Shown: positions 22,305-34,786 of the stretch, in pieces
Position numbering within the stretch: position 1 is the stretch's first letter
Layout of the letters: each line of letters begins with the position of its first letter
Assembly (NCBI GenBank): GCA_037043015.1
Contig: CM073326.1
Span: forward strand, 11,602,345-11,666,344
Length of the DNA: 64,000 bases
DNA from: Bryum argenteum
Taxonomy: Eukaryota; Streptophyta; Bryopsida; Bryales; Bryaceae
Direction: 5' to 3'
Translations under genes and position numbers: made by a program
The notes under the pieces: generated by a model
Database searches by the model: none
What the model saw: the letters and a program-made list of their open reading frames with translations, nothing else
Told to the model about the DNA's origin: nothing

Positions 22305-25300
22305 TCATCCACCTCCGTAGATTACATTTCTCTGTTTGTCTATGTTATTGGAATGTGATGAAACCGGGTCATTGGTGTCTGAAATGACATTGTCCTGTTC
22401 GATAGCAAATGCGCGACCTCCACGGCTGCCTCGAACTTCAACATTGCACACTACTTTCCACGGCCGGTCGTCTGCTACAAAATACACTTGCGACACATGA
22501 ATGGGGAACGCAAAAGACGTCGGACCCAAAGGTACTTTGTTGTGATCTGCAAAATTCACAGAAAGAAACCCATGCTGGTCCCGCTTCATTGTTGCAGCAG
22601 CACCTCCTATTCTTCCTTTAACCCATGAACAGACAAGGACTACAACGCACACGTGCTTTGTAGTCTAATTCGAGTATTTCTTCAACATGGCCCACATACT
22701 CCTCCGTATCTGCCCCTGCATTGTTGGTGAAGATTGCGTGTACGCCACTGTCCATAGTGACGCTTGAAGCTTCAAGTGAGCGGCAACGGAAGTGCATGCC
22801 ATAAGCCTTCATTGACCGATAAGCTGTCGCATTGAGCAAGGGAGGCCTGGACAAATCAACTGTTGTTTGGTCAATGTGACGAGAGCCATCTGCACGGTCG
22901 CTGTCGACCGCGACTGTCAGCCAATCTGGAAATGGCTCCAAAGCTCTTAACTCCATCGGCATGTCAGAAGGCTTTTGTCGCCTACGCCTAGGTCTTCCGC
23001 GATTTCTTGCACGGCGTAGTGTGGTCCTTGCCTTCTGCTCTACCTCGTAAGCCCTGGATTGTGCATTTAGCATTAGTGTTGTCTGCAATCAAAAATAGTA
23101 GTCAACGAGCCGCGGCATAAGAGTACATGGAAAATGTGTACATAGTGACACATTGCTATGCGTTTTAACGCGTTGTAACGCATCCTAACGTGGATTTTGT
23201 TGACGTCTATGTCACCTACTGTTCCCGATGACGTAAAATTATGTTTACGAACGTTAATGGAAACGATACAAATTCAAGAGCGGGTTTGAGGACAGAACTT
23301 GGCACCTTCTGTAGTGCTGTAGCTGGGCAGCATTTGTGACTACGAAATTATGAATCCAATCACGTAGAGTGCGGGACATGTGTCGCCTTATTCCCTTGCC
23401 CTCCACCATTTCATCGTGCATTGCCTGATCTTCGTTTGAATCCCACACTCTTCGCGATGTAGCGCCATAACGTTCCATATACTCTGAACAGAATCCAAGT
23501 GTTTCTTCCATGGAATATGCCTCTGCCATGCAACCCTCTGGCCTAGCGTAGGAACGCACATAATCCTTAAGGGTCTTCATATAGCGCTCCATTGGATACA
23601 TCCACCGGCTTTGAACAGGGCCGCATAGGAAGAGCTCCTCCATGAGATGCACAAGAAGGTGCGTCATTATCACCAGTGATCCTAGAGGGAACTCGCGCTC
23701 AATCATACAAAGCGTCTCGGAAGCGTCCTCGACATACTCTTGTTCTTTAGACGCGTGAACTGTGCGTGAGCACAGGCGTCTAAATACCCTGCTGACCCTC
23801 ATGATACAAGTTCGGACATCTTCATTCATGTCGACATTCCGTAGTGACATAGGTAGTATCTGCAAATGCAAGTGAAATATGATTATTTTGCAATTCACAT
23901 GGAACTTAGTAATTCTAACAGCAAAGTAGTGCAAGGTAAAAGTGAGTTTACAATACCTGCTGCATGAGGATGTGAAAGTCGTGGGATTTAAGAAACCTCA
24001 GTCTACCTTCGGAAACCCTTTTGTAAATTGCTCCAGCATAATTTTGTGGCACCTTCGTTGATCCTATCACGCCAAGCATGTCCGTCTTTGCCCTGGGACT
24101 GAGAACATACGGTGCATGGGGCATGAATAGTCGACCATCTGTGCGATGTGTTTGTCTCAACCACAGGTCCGACCTGACTCCCATATCTTTGAAGTCCATC
24201 CGTCCTCGTGGAAAATCAGTCTCTCCAAACAAAGTCTTTATTATATTTTCACACAAGTTTTTCTCACAATGCATGACGTCCAGTGTATGTCTGATGAGCA
24301 AGTCCTGCAGCTCATTAGAACACCTCAGATGTAAATATCCCGAGATGTGTCAAAACAAATGTCAGTTGAAAATGACTTCGCGGATTGAAGTTTTTGTCGA
24401 TTAATTCACTTTTACCTTACTTTTACGTTACTATGCGTCCGTCATGACACGGCTGAACAGTAATTAACATTACTTGACTTACTTCGTGTTAATTTGGACG
24501 CTTGTTAACAGAGTTGTACTTTTCGATGTGTTTCGAGTGACATTGTGTTAACAGTGTTTGACATTGTTTTAATTGTGTTTGACATTAGTTACTTCTTGTT
24601 AACAGGGACGGTGGTTAAACAGAGTGGTATATGCGTTTCGAGTGACACTTGGTTAACATGTTTTATTGCTACGCACCCTTTATCAATTGACACTGTTTGA
24701 CATGATTTGACGTTACACAGCGTTTCCTCTGACGAGTTGTAAATAAGTTTACATACCTTCCAATACGGAAGCGAGAAGAGCACAGATAATCTCTTCACTC
24801 CGTGTGTCCTCATAGGATCGCGAGGACCATCCGCCCTTCCTCCTGAGGCAAGATAACTGTCTCTTTCTTGTGCAAAGCGCAGAACATCTTCGCCAGTAAT
24901 CCTCGAACGGGAAATTCCTTTCTCTTCAAGCCCGTTGAAGCGGAGATCTAAGCGGAACACACGGTGTTCCGGAAGACGTTGGCGTGCACCTACATACACT
25001 ATTTTGTCTTTCTTGGGGCCTCTGGCACTTCTAGAAACAATGCTAGGACCGCATACGGGGCAAGCTTTGTAGCCCTTAGTTTGTTGTCCTGAAATTAAAC
25101 CATAAGCCGGAAAATCAGAAATAGTCCATAAAAGAATGCCACGAAGAGTAAATCTCCGATCTTTGTCATGTGCTGAAGCGTCTATGGCTGGTACACCTTT
25201 CCAGAGCTCCTGTAATTCTTCCACCAGAGGCGCTATAAAAACATCTATGTTCTTGTCTGTTGGAGAGTCCTTGCCCGAAATTAGAATACTCATCACAATG

Positions 25301-26470
25301 AAAAACCGTTTCGTGAGCAACCACGGTAGAAGGTTGTACATAACCAAGAGGATAGGCCAAGTAGAATGTGATGTGCTCCGAACCGAGAAAGGGTTCATGC
25401 CATCGAGAGAGAGTGCCATTCGCATGTTGCGTTTTTCGGCCTCGAACGTGGGGTCGATGACACCGATGTGTTTCAAAATTTGGACTATCGATGACGGTCT
25501 CCATCTTGATTTCCCCATCGTCATTCATGGGCATCTCTCGTTCCGAGTGCCATTTTAGAAGCTTCGCAATTGCCGGTGAGCTATACATGCGCCTCAACCT
25601 CGGAATGAGAGGGAAGTGTCGTACAACCTTCACTGGCGTTGACTTCGTGCCTTCTCGGTATCTGCTTCTCTCGCAATGTGGACATGATTCCAGGTCCTTG
25701 TGCTCACCTCGAAATAAAACACATCCTGACGGACAGGCATGTATAACATTATATGCTAATCCAAAAGCCTGCAGCATCCTCTTTGCTCTGTAATGCGAAC
25801 CGGGCAAGACATTTCCGCGTGGAAGCAGCTCTCCAGACAAATAATGAAGCAGCTCAGTTACAAAAGCGTTGCTCACCCCATGCGTTGAGCACAGTGTCAT
25901 CAATACGACCACAGCTGAAATGAGGCTCACTTGGCTTCCTGGATACAGTGGATGTGAGGCTTGCGAGTATAGTAACTTCAGAGCCTCCATTGTGCTATCT
26001 GAAAACTCTGTCTCATCATTGTCCTCCGTCGGCATATTGTCGCAATTTTGGGTCATCTCCTGTAACTCTTTCCCGGTTCTCAAAGCGTCCTCAAAATGTT
26101 TGTTGTACCTCGTGGTGGCCAACAGGATCACAACCTTCGTCTTCAAATTCGATATTCTCAAAGCGTTCTTTTTCACACCCTTGGTTGTCCACCGTCCATT
26201 CCTCATCACTGTAGTACCAAGCTCCATATACTGGATACCCCCCGGAGGATCTCCTCCAATCATCGAGTGGTATAGAAATTGATCCCGCCCATACGAAGAG
26301 AGATGCCTTGTTATTGCGCGTGTTGGGATACGTCGGCCGCCATGACAGTAATTGCACGGGCACGACCATCGTGTAATGGGGACATCCCTACTTGCAGCGA
26401 ATTGAAGCTCATGATGATGAATGATTTCCGCAGTTGATCTCCACTTGCGTTTTGTTTTGGAGTTCACCAT
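22305..26470 (-). pseudogene. TNP2-type CACTA transposase (TnpD-like)
   Basis: Start codon at 26470 (MVNSKTKRKW). Exon 1 (26470-24757) carries the N-terminal zinc-binding part (CPCNYCHGGRR), a C-x2-C region and the Transposase_21 core: LSLDGMNPFSV, ISGKDSPTDKNIDVF, DFPAYG and GYKACPVCG. Exon 2 (about 24305-23957) opens with HTLDVMHCEKNLCENIIKTLFG, a conserved TNP2 block. Exon 3 (about 23859-23306) is the DUF4218 region (HLLVHLMEEL, GPVQSRWMYPMERYMKTLK, ARPEG). Exon 4 (from about 23082) is the DUF4216 region (YVGHVEEILELDY, QVYFV). Introns show GT-AG ends. One-base frameshifts near 25480 and near 22640 break the protein. The family cuts and reinserts CACTA elements at 3-bp target sites. Confidence 0.9.
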
Positions 26471-28997
26471 TTCTGCGTTCAAGCCTCGAAAAGATTAAAG
26501 TCTATCAAAGCGCCTTAAAGTATGTCAAAGCGCGTATCCTATGACATAAGAGAACTTCAGTAATGACGTTTCAGTATGTTACTCACCGTTAGAGACCGTT
26601 GTTGATGACGCGAACAAGCGTCACAAATGACCTTTCTGGATGTTTAAATCGCGTTATAGATGACGCAGTTATACGGACACCGTGGTTTTCAGAGCCGGTC
26701 AGGAACAATGGCAGGCAAGGGTGCCAGTCCACTGAGGTTATGGCTGCCGTGTGCTCCAAAGTGGGTTGTTTCGTGGACAAACCCCGCTGTAGTTGAATTC
26801 TAGAACAACAACAGTGCAGAATTGATTGTCATACAATCACTGCTAGTTTTAAGCCAAACTCCAGTTGGGCATGCGTACTCTGAGTCCTAGACATCAGCAA
26901 GAAGGGGCTGAACTCGAGTTGAATGACCTTTGACTAAATTCAGAAAGGCACACTCTCGGTAATGCATGCCGATAGCTGTGAATCTCTACACCTTCAGCTA
27001 CATTCATGATAACCTCTAATTCAACGCGTAAGGGCATGGACAAAACCGACATACACCAACTTCAACTACCAGTGGCTTCCAACTAACCTCGCGCAAAATG
27101 GTGGTATAATAACATGAATCAATCATGTTGTAATCGACCATGCAATCTCAGAAATTCACCTCCAGGCAGCGATTGAAGGCTTCCAGTTGACTCTCCGACC
27201 AAACACCCTCCGATCACTCAATAGTGCTATAAACAACGTGAATATCTCTCCTCACAGTCGTCGAAGGCTTCCGATTGTCAAACAGAGTGATGAATTTGAA
27301 TATGCAAGCTGAAAATCTACGAGTATTAAATTGCACCGAGCTGCAAATCTGTCAAAACAGGGCATTGATCAGCAATACAAACCCGACTAGCCCCTAAAAC
27401 CGAGATTATTCAGTGCACCAACAAAAAGCCAAATGTTCTGAAGTGCAAGCGTAAATACAAACAGTAGGTTTTGAAGGTCCAGTAAGAATACATCACCAAG
27501 TGATTCCGACATTTGAAAAGGAAAGAGGCGAACACGGTAAAAAGATAGGAAAAAAATCCACTAAAAGAGAGAAGTCAATATCTTACATTTGCGTGAGCCC
27601 CTTGTAAAGTTTTGAAAAGCTTTTGTGTAAGAATATCCACGACCTAGAGGCAATTCATGACTTTAGTGTCACTATTAGATTACCGTAGAATAAGTATTAT
27701 ACATTGTGATGTCGATGAGCACACCCTTACAACATTACTTTTGAAACTGCATTGGTACACACTAATAAATCACTACGCTCTTTCTTTGATCAGGTTTCGA
27801 GCTGTAAGGATTCTCCTATTCCCGAATTCTAGAGTCAAGAAGTACATGCCTCGGGCTACAAATTCACAAATTACATGGTTCATACTAGATATAAAAACCT
27901 ATCTCTGTCGCACATGGGTGGTCGAATTACATATTGAACCACGTCATGAAAGCACAAGTTGGAGTACCTTCACCGCTCCAGAGTCATCTCTTTGCCCGCG
28001 AGGTATGTGCCTTTAGTATTCACCACCACCTTCAAAAACACGACACCGAAAGTTTCAAGTCTAACCATATTCTCTCTCACCGGTGTATAAAACATCACGA
28101 GAGCTTTAAGAAGAAAGAAACACAACTAATAGTAAACTCTGTGGCATTATTGAATAGTAAACTTCAGAATTGTACCTGGTTGATCTCATCAGCGTTGAAT
28201 GAATAGGTTTGTAACGGGCTCCCTGTAGGCCCCTCCATTCAATACAACACCACTGACATGTTAGCCATCAACAGCTTTGAAGAAACAACGACTAGTCTCG
28301 TGCACAAGCGATGCATCAAAGACAAATTACTCAGCACTTCGAAACGCACGTCACGGATATCCAGGCAATAGACTCTGCAACCGAAAGCAGCATACAACAA
28401 GTGCTCACTACCTACATGGTCTACGATGATTGCAAACATGACACAGGCTGGAAGTTGCAAACAAAATAGAATTGCTTTAATCTAACAGCTCAACGAGCAG
28501 CTACACAAAAATGTCCATGCTATTTTGTTAACTCTTCAAGTGAACCTGCTTTTTTTTTCATATGCTAGAACTCTTCATTTGTGATGGCACGAATTCCGTA
28601 TGAGTTGACAGAAGAGAGCTTTTAACACTGACATTGTCACAAATGCATCAATGTTGACTCGACGTTGCGTTCAATTGACACTCCAACGCGTTTGAATTGA
28701 CACTCCAGCGCGTTTCGATTGACACTCCAGCGCGTTTCAATTGACACTCCAGTGCGTTTCAATTGACACTCCAGCGCGTCTAAATTGACGCATTGTGCAC
28801 AACATGCAGTCGATCAACACTTTTTAGAAATTCATGTCAAAATGGAGATTTTAGTACTATTTCTAGATTTCCGCAGTAGTAGGGGAGACGTACCTGATCA
28901 CCGTTGTTTGATTTTACTGGCGCACGGTTGTAGGGTCACCTACTCAAAATCGTTTATGGCGGCCGGATTGCACTTGATCATAAGTATCCTGGCAGAT
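26471..28997. promoter_or_regulatory. Central intergenic region between divergent CACTA genes
   Basis: About 2.5 kb with no credible gene. It should contain both promoters, since TNP2 reads left and the TnpA-like gene reads right. TTGAC/GTCAA words are frequent near 26500-26680 and 28610-28800, while 26800-28500 looks like ordinary AT-rich unique sequence. It includes the 22-bp repeat at 28676-28792. Confidence 0.5.
28676..28792. repeat. 22-bp tandem repeat upstream of the TnpA-like gene
   Basis: Five copies of ATTGACACTCCAGCGCGTTTC with period 22 lie about 200 bp before the TnpA-like start codon. Each contains TTGAC and GCGCGTTT, words also scattered through the subterminal regions. The array may be a binding site for the element's own protein. 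Confidence 0.75.
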
Positions 28998-31900
28998 ATG
29001 GAGACCGATTCTACCACAAATGCCTACGAGCTATTGCGAGACGCAATTCTAGCGAGCAACAGAGAAGAGTTGGCATTGCGATTGAAGGCGGAGGGCTTCG
29101 ATCCCTCCATTGCGCGCAGCTTCCTTCCAAACACGCTCGTTTCTTCTATCAAGTCGTCCGCTGCGCCAGCGGTGCGGAGAAGTCAGCGTCTGCGCCGATC
29201 AGAATCGGTGGACTCCGATTACCATCCGACGCAGAGGCAACGTGATTGCCAACGGAGCGACACCGACCAAGCTCGCAACTTTGTAAGTCCACGCGCCTAA
29301 CTGCACCAGCAAGCGCCCTTCTTCCTTGCACCTTTTTGTATTCTAGTGTTGGCTGACCTAATTTCTACTACCGATGGATCGATGTTGCTTGAATTGTGGG
29401 TACTATTTGATTACTTTGCAATGGTAGTGGCGGGAGAGGGTGAGGGAAGAGCTTCGTACTTTACTGCTGCTTGCGGAGAGTTTTAGGGATTCGTGTAGCC
29501 GTCAGTGCTGACAGTTAATTAGGTGGACGGCAATATTAAATTGCGATTTTTTTCCTGACAGAAGCGCAGACCTACACGCGAGCTTTTCCAGCAGTGGCGG
29601 TCGCAGACGCACGCACGCAATCAAGTGCGGAGGAACGAGGTGTCGGTGCCAGCGATACTCGCAGCATTGCGGAAGTCATCGGCGCGACACAATTCCATGG
29701 AGCAGTACAGCGAGGAGGAGGGTCGGAGGGGGAAGAGGGCGCGCGTGACCAAGCCGAGCGGTTCTTTCAAACGCCGCGGAGAGAGTCAGCAGGAGCCACC
29801 CGCGACGGCGAATTCGACTGAGAGGGGTGAGGGAGCGGGACGCCGCAAACCGGCTTGATGTCCAAGCGCAAAGGCGCTGGACCGACGTCAATGGAATTGA
29901 GCGAGGAGCTCACACCGCCATGGCGCGGCGCTGCACAGACTGACACCTCCTCACCGTTTGGACGGTCGTCGCGCTCTCGGCCGCCACTAAACACGCCTCG
30001 AGGAAGGATGCGGAGCTCGGGGTCAACAGCTGCAACACGGTTCGTAGCATCGGAGGACTCAGGCAGCGAAGATGACGAGGAGGGCGATGAGGACGATGAC
30101 ACTGGAAGACATGGACGGCGAGGAGGACGATGACCCGGAAGGGAAGGAACCGCTGCGCATCAAGGTGGATCGCCATGGCTTCCCTGTAGGAGCCCACGAG
30201 CCTGTTCTCTTCGGGGAGCTGCAAAAGTTTGCTCGCCAATTGGATCCAACTGTGCGACCCGGTGGCGGCAGGGGGGAGAAGGAAGCGCAGAGGGCGCTCG
30301 TCCAACGACCGACAAGGGAATTTGAATTCTATGGAGGCGGTGACGAACTCAACGTGAAGTGGTTTAAGAAGAAGATGTCGAGGTGTGTGACGCGGTCAAG
30401 TATCAAATCAATAAGTTGATTAAGGAGGGAGCCGCAAAGCGGCCGACATTGCCCCAGCGTTATTGGGACAAATTGGTTGAGATGCAGGACGATCCAGACG
30501 TGCAACAAAAGTCGCAGATCATGTCAAGCATTTCATTGGGGAGGCCGTCCAAGACTGGTTCCTCATGGAAACAATCCGTAGAGGCGGCCTCAACTCTGGT
30601 AAGTTCACTCAGTCACATTCCAACGAGGTTAGAAATGTGTAGTATTTTCTGTAGTACTTCATATTTGGCATGTGATCGAGGTTTTATCTCAGGGATGTAA
30701 TCACGAGAAGAACAAAGGTTCATGCTGTGAATGTCTCACTCTCACGGCGTAGTGTGGTCCTTGACGGTCTTTGATGCTGTAGTTCAGAATCTAAGCTTTT
30801 CATGGTTGAAAAGAAGCAACGATGGTGAGATAGCAAGTAATCAAGGGAAAAGAAAAAACTGTGCATTGTGTAACGTAACACAAGATAGAGTACCTGAATG
30901 TTTGAAAATTTCGGCACAATCTCTTCAGCTCTCTGTGTAGTACTTTGTGTAGTACATTTTCAGTCAAATTAGATTACATCCACCGGCGCCTTGTTGTTTC
31001 TACAGAGCTGTGATAGTACGTTATGTATGTTGCTTGAGTTTGTGTTTATTTTGACGTTTCGGATATGTTATTTTGGCGACGACGCATGTCAAGTTCCGTC
31101 ACTACGCGTTTTCTTATGACGTCTCATCGTGTTTATCACGACGCGGGCATATCAAGTTGCATGGCTTTGCGTTTTTTATGACCTCAGATTGCGTTTCTTG
31201 CAAAAAATTGCGTTTCAGGTGACGTGAAACTGCGTTTGAACTTGTTAGAAATAACATGTCTGTGTCAGACACTTGTGTTTAGACCGGTTCAACCTTCGTG
31301 CTGATTAACAAAGTTGGAGTGGGACGAATGTGGTTTTCTGGCAAATCACTGACAGCGTGTGGACTCGTGCGACAGACTTTAAGATACGGACGAAAGCCAA
31401 CGGATGCGGAAATTGCCATCGAGGTGAAGGCAATGAGGCAAGCGGAAATCGATGCGCGCATGATGGCAAAGAAGCGGAATTCAGAAACCCATGATGATTC
31501 CCGGATGGAGCGGATTGAAGCGTTGTGTGCAGCTCAAGACGAGAGGTTGCAGAAGGTGGAGGACATACTGAGGGAGGTAATTTCAAAAAAGGCCAGGACC
31601 ACACCTCCACCCACGCAAAAGAAAGAACGACATCGAACACGTCCGAGGCGGATCTCTAAGGAGACACCCGGGGACAAACTTGCACAGTCTCCAAAGCCCC
31701 TCATGGACGTTGGAGAGCAGGCGCCAACGCTCCCCAACACGGCAGTCGACACAAAGGCGCTCACAGAGGTCCCCTCCCATGACGATATGGAGACGGGGGA
31801 CGCTGGCCGCGAAGCTTCTCCGGAGGACACGGCCGTGGACGCATCTACAGAAGCAGATGATGGGCCTGCACCCACGGAGACGGCAATGGAAGGGCCAGTG

Positions 31901-33590
31901 GAACATGGGGTCACAGAGGAGGCCTCGGAAGAAGCGCAGGAGACAGAGGATGCAGCCACTCTGGTAGAGCTCGGCTCACCTTCACACGAAGGCAGTCATC
32001 AACAGAAATATGTGACGGATGTTAAGACTTCCTCCGAGACACCCTCGAGCGAGAAGACGGGCACAGATCAGGTGTGTAAGAATTTCGTCGTCAAATTCCA
32101 ACGTTAGGTCTAACATCAGATTTCGTCGTCAATGACAAATTGCTTCACAAATATTTGACATTTATTTGCGCCCTGATTGACATTATTTTTTCTGTCACAA
32201 ATGACATAGTCTGCGTCATAAATGACATAGCTTTGTATCACAATTGACATTTATTTGCGTTGCGGGGGTGACATTGTTTTCTCGTCACAAATGACGTAGT
32301 TTGAGAATGTTGCGTCACAATTGACAAAATCTGCGTCATGCATGAAATTATTCGGCGTATTAAATAACATTATTCTGCGCCCTAATGGATATACAAACAC
32401 GTCCCCAATGATATAAGCGACTTGTGTTTTTTTTTTCCTTAAAGTATATGTGATTGATACAAAGACGCGTTTTGGTGACACAACTCTTCATAATCTAATG
32501 GCACAATTTCTCTCTAGGGTGACATAAGACAGCGTTTTCAACGACATCAAATACCGTATCATTGTTCGCAAATTCAGGTTTCGCATGACATAACTTGCGT
32601 TTCAAGTGACATTCCAGTGAATGATACTAAGATTACTTGTTTGGATTTGGGCATGTAAATTGCAGTTATCGGGGCCTGGATTCACAAAAGGGATGCGTGT
32701 CTTGTTGCTCAGTGCCCCCCATGACGCCCCCCATGTGCTAGTTGGCACCGGAGTGCTGCATGGCATGCCTGGTGAGTCCGTCCATTGCAAGACGCTTGAA
32801 GAGGACGAATACTCCGTGATGATCTCGAAGTGCTTGAAAGACGACCACGAACTGCAATGCCCACTAGAGGAGGACGACGTCCTCACTATGAAGCAGGCCG
32901 TTGGCTATATCCTTCGGTGGCCTTGCACTGACTTAATGCGTGCTCAAGAAGACTCTGAAGGCCCGCCTACGGAAACCGCTGAAAGAAGCCCGCCCGAAAT
33001 TCAGCATCAGGAGTGGAGGACAACAACCAGGGCCGCCTCAAAGAAGGGGAAATCTCCTATGAAGGAGAAGAATGCTCCTTCTCCATCAAAAGAGAAGAAG
33101 GTCACATCTCCACCAAAAGATAAGAAGAAGCGAGCTAGGTCGAAGGAGGATGCCGCCAACACCCGCAAGAGAGTCGCATTTGATCAAGCGTTAGAGGTAC
33201 GTGACATAGCTCGTTTTCCTGAAGGCTTACAGGTAAGGTATACATGCAAATTGATCGCCATTTTTACAATTGAAACTAGTTTCTCGCTGTGTATTCCAAT
33301 ACGCAGGTCAACCCGTCTCAATTATGGTCTTCAACGAGTAGATCACGGGCAGCAGTGAAAGATACTAACCATTTGAAGGCGTTGGTGCAAGCTATTGCTT
33401 TCCTCTACCCTCGTGATGATCCATCCATTGTGTATACAGGACGAAGCTGGGGATTCGGAGAAGTTGACAGAGCCGATAAAGAGCATCAAGAAGGTATGTT
33501 CAATCCACAAGTTGTTTGATCGCAGCGCCAGGTAATGCAATTGCTAATAAGCTCGATGATGTGGGCTGTGCAGATTAAGAAGAATCCATG
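28998..33590 (+). CDS. TnpA-type CACTA protein (Transposase_24-like)
   Basis: ATG at 28998 opens METDSTTNAYELLRD; exon 1 ends at a GTAAGT donor near 29283. Later exons carry KRRPTRELFQQW, basic and acidic low-complexity segments, and a core near 30150-30600 (RPTLPQRYWDKLVEM, VQQKSQIM, SLGRPSKTGSSW) like the Ptta/En-Spm TnpA domain. A coiled region follows at 31310-32076 (GRKPTDAEIAIEVKAMRQAEI). The C-terminal module at 32650-33225 has KGMRVLLLSAP, VLVGTGVLHG and MKQAVGYILRWP, a pattern seen in plant TnpA-like proteins. The last short exons end near 33590 (IKKNP stop). Frame changes near 29858, 30080 and 30378 need small introns or are mutations; splicing was inferred by eye. TnpA proteins bind subterminal repeats and assist transposition. 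Confidence 0.7.
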
Positions 33591-33599
33591 AATCGGCAG

Positions 33600-34767
33600 C
33601 CCCTCACGTGCTGGATATCCGAGACCTATGGAAATCTGTCTTTCCTAGATGTAGAGTTGTAAACTGATGGCTTTATGACTAGTTGTGTTGGCTAGCAGTC
33701 TGAACCACGGTAGCCTTTATGTGTTTCTGAGAACGTCTGAGTGACGTCGGTAATACACAATATGTTGCGTTCTACTTTCTGTCAGAATGTGTTATGCATG
33801 ACGTTTGACATGCGTCATGGAACGTGTCTAGTATCGTTATGAATGACATTATCGTTATTGTCAATGATTGTCTACATGTGTCTTTTGGGACGCTAACTAC
33901 GCGTCAAACTGAAGAGTGCGTGGTGTCACTTCAGACACAAAGAAGGAAATTGGATGCATCACTAGTGACGCTGCGTATTTAACAGTGTCAAAATGAACAA
34001 AACATGGTGTCAGGCTTGACATAAAATTTATAGGACACATACGTTAATTTGTGTCAACGTTGACACAAATTCCAATGTGAATGCGTCATTTGTGACGCAA
34101 CGCGAGTCACCATAGTTTTTGATGCGTTTACGTAAACGCGTTAAAATTTCTAACACATGTGTTAAACAACATTAAAACAAACAAAACATTCTGTCATTTT
34201 TGACACAAAATCCAGAATATCTACGTCACTACAGACGTGCCCAACGTCAACCGACGTCTAAGGACGTTTTGAAAATCGCGTTAAAACAGAGGACTTAAGT
34301 GTTCCTCAACGTCAATGTGAACACTATCTCTTGTTTCTTTTGACACAAACTCCGAACTTCTTTCACATTCCAGGATGTAGCCACGTGTCACGATCTCAGC
34401 CACCAAAATTCAAATGCCACGTCAGATTTCCGATGCCACATCAGATTTCCGATGCCACATCAGATCAGATTTCATCCATCACAAGGATGAAAACTTGTCC
34501 CACGTGGCATGTACAAACGCGGGAAAAGCTGACGTGGAAAGTAATTTACTTACCAAGTTACTAACCCTCGGTAACTTACCCAAGTGGAGAAATGTCATTT
34601 TAACACTGTGTCATAAATCAATTGTCCCCGTTAACATTTTTTAACACTACATGTTAAACTCAAAAGACGTCCGTGACATTTTTGATTTATTTGCGTCACT
34701 TTTTTTGTCCGTGTTAAACCACGTTAAACCGCGTTAAAAACAGTGTTAAAAACAGTGTCCGAGGACC
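33600..34767. repeat. Right subterminal repeat region of the CACTA element
   Basis: No gene. It is rich in GTCA/TGAC words (GTCATTTGTGACG, GTCAACGTTGACAC, CGTCACTACAGACGT). Near the end there are repeated GTTAAAC/GTTAAAA words, and a triplet ATTTCCGATGCCACATCAG lies around 34425-34465. The mirrored arrangement with 20694-22200 supports subterminal binding sites. Confidence 0.7.
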
Positions 34768-34786
34768 CTGTTTTCCTCTAGTGCAT

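Larger units (their letters stand above)
20678..34783. mobile_element. Complete CACTA (En/Spm) DNA transposon, 14.1 kb
   Basis: The ends are perfect 16-bp terminal inverted repeats: CACTAGAGGAAAACAG at 20678-20693 and its complement at 34768-34783. The flanks carry a 3-bp target-site duplication, CAT (20675-20677 and 34784-34786). Inside are a TNP2-type transposase on the minus strand (22305-26470) and a TnpA-type gene on the plus strand (28998-33590), divergently transcribed from a 2.5-kb centre. About 1.5 kb at the left and 1.2 kb at the right are packed with TGACG, TTGAC and GTCAC words, typical of subterminal binding-site repeats. All hallmarks fit a CACTA element. Frameshifts in TNP2 suggest this copy no longer supplies its own transposase. 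Confidence 0.95.
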
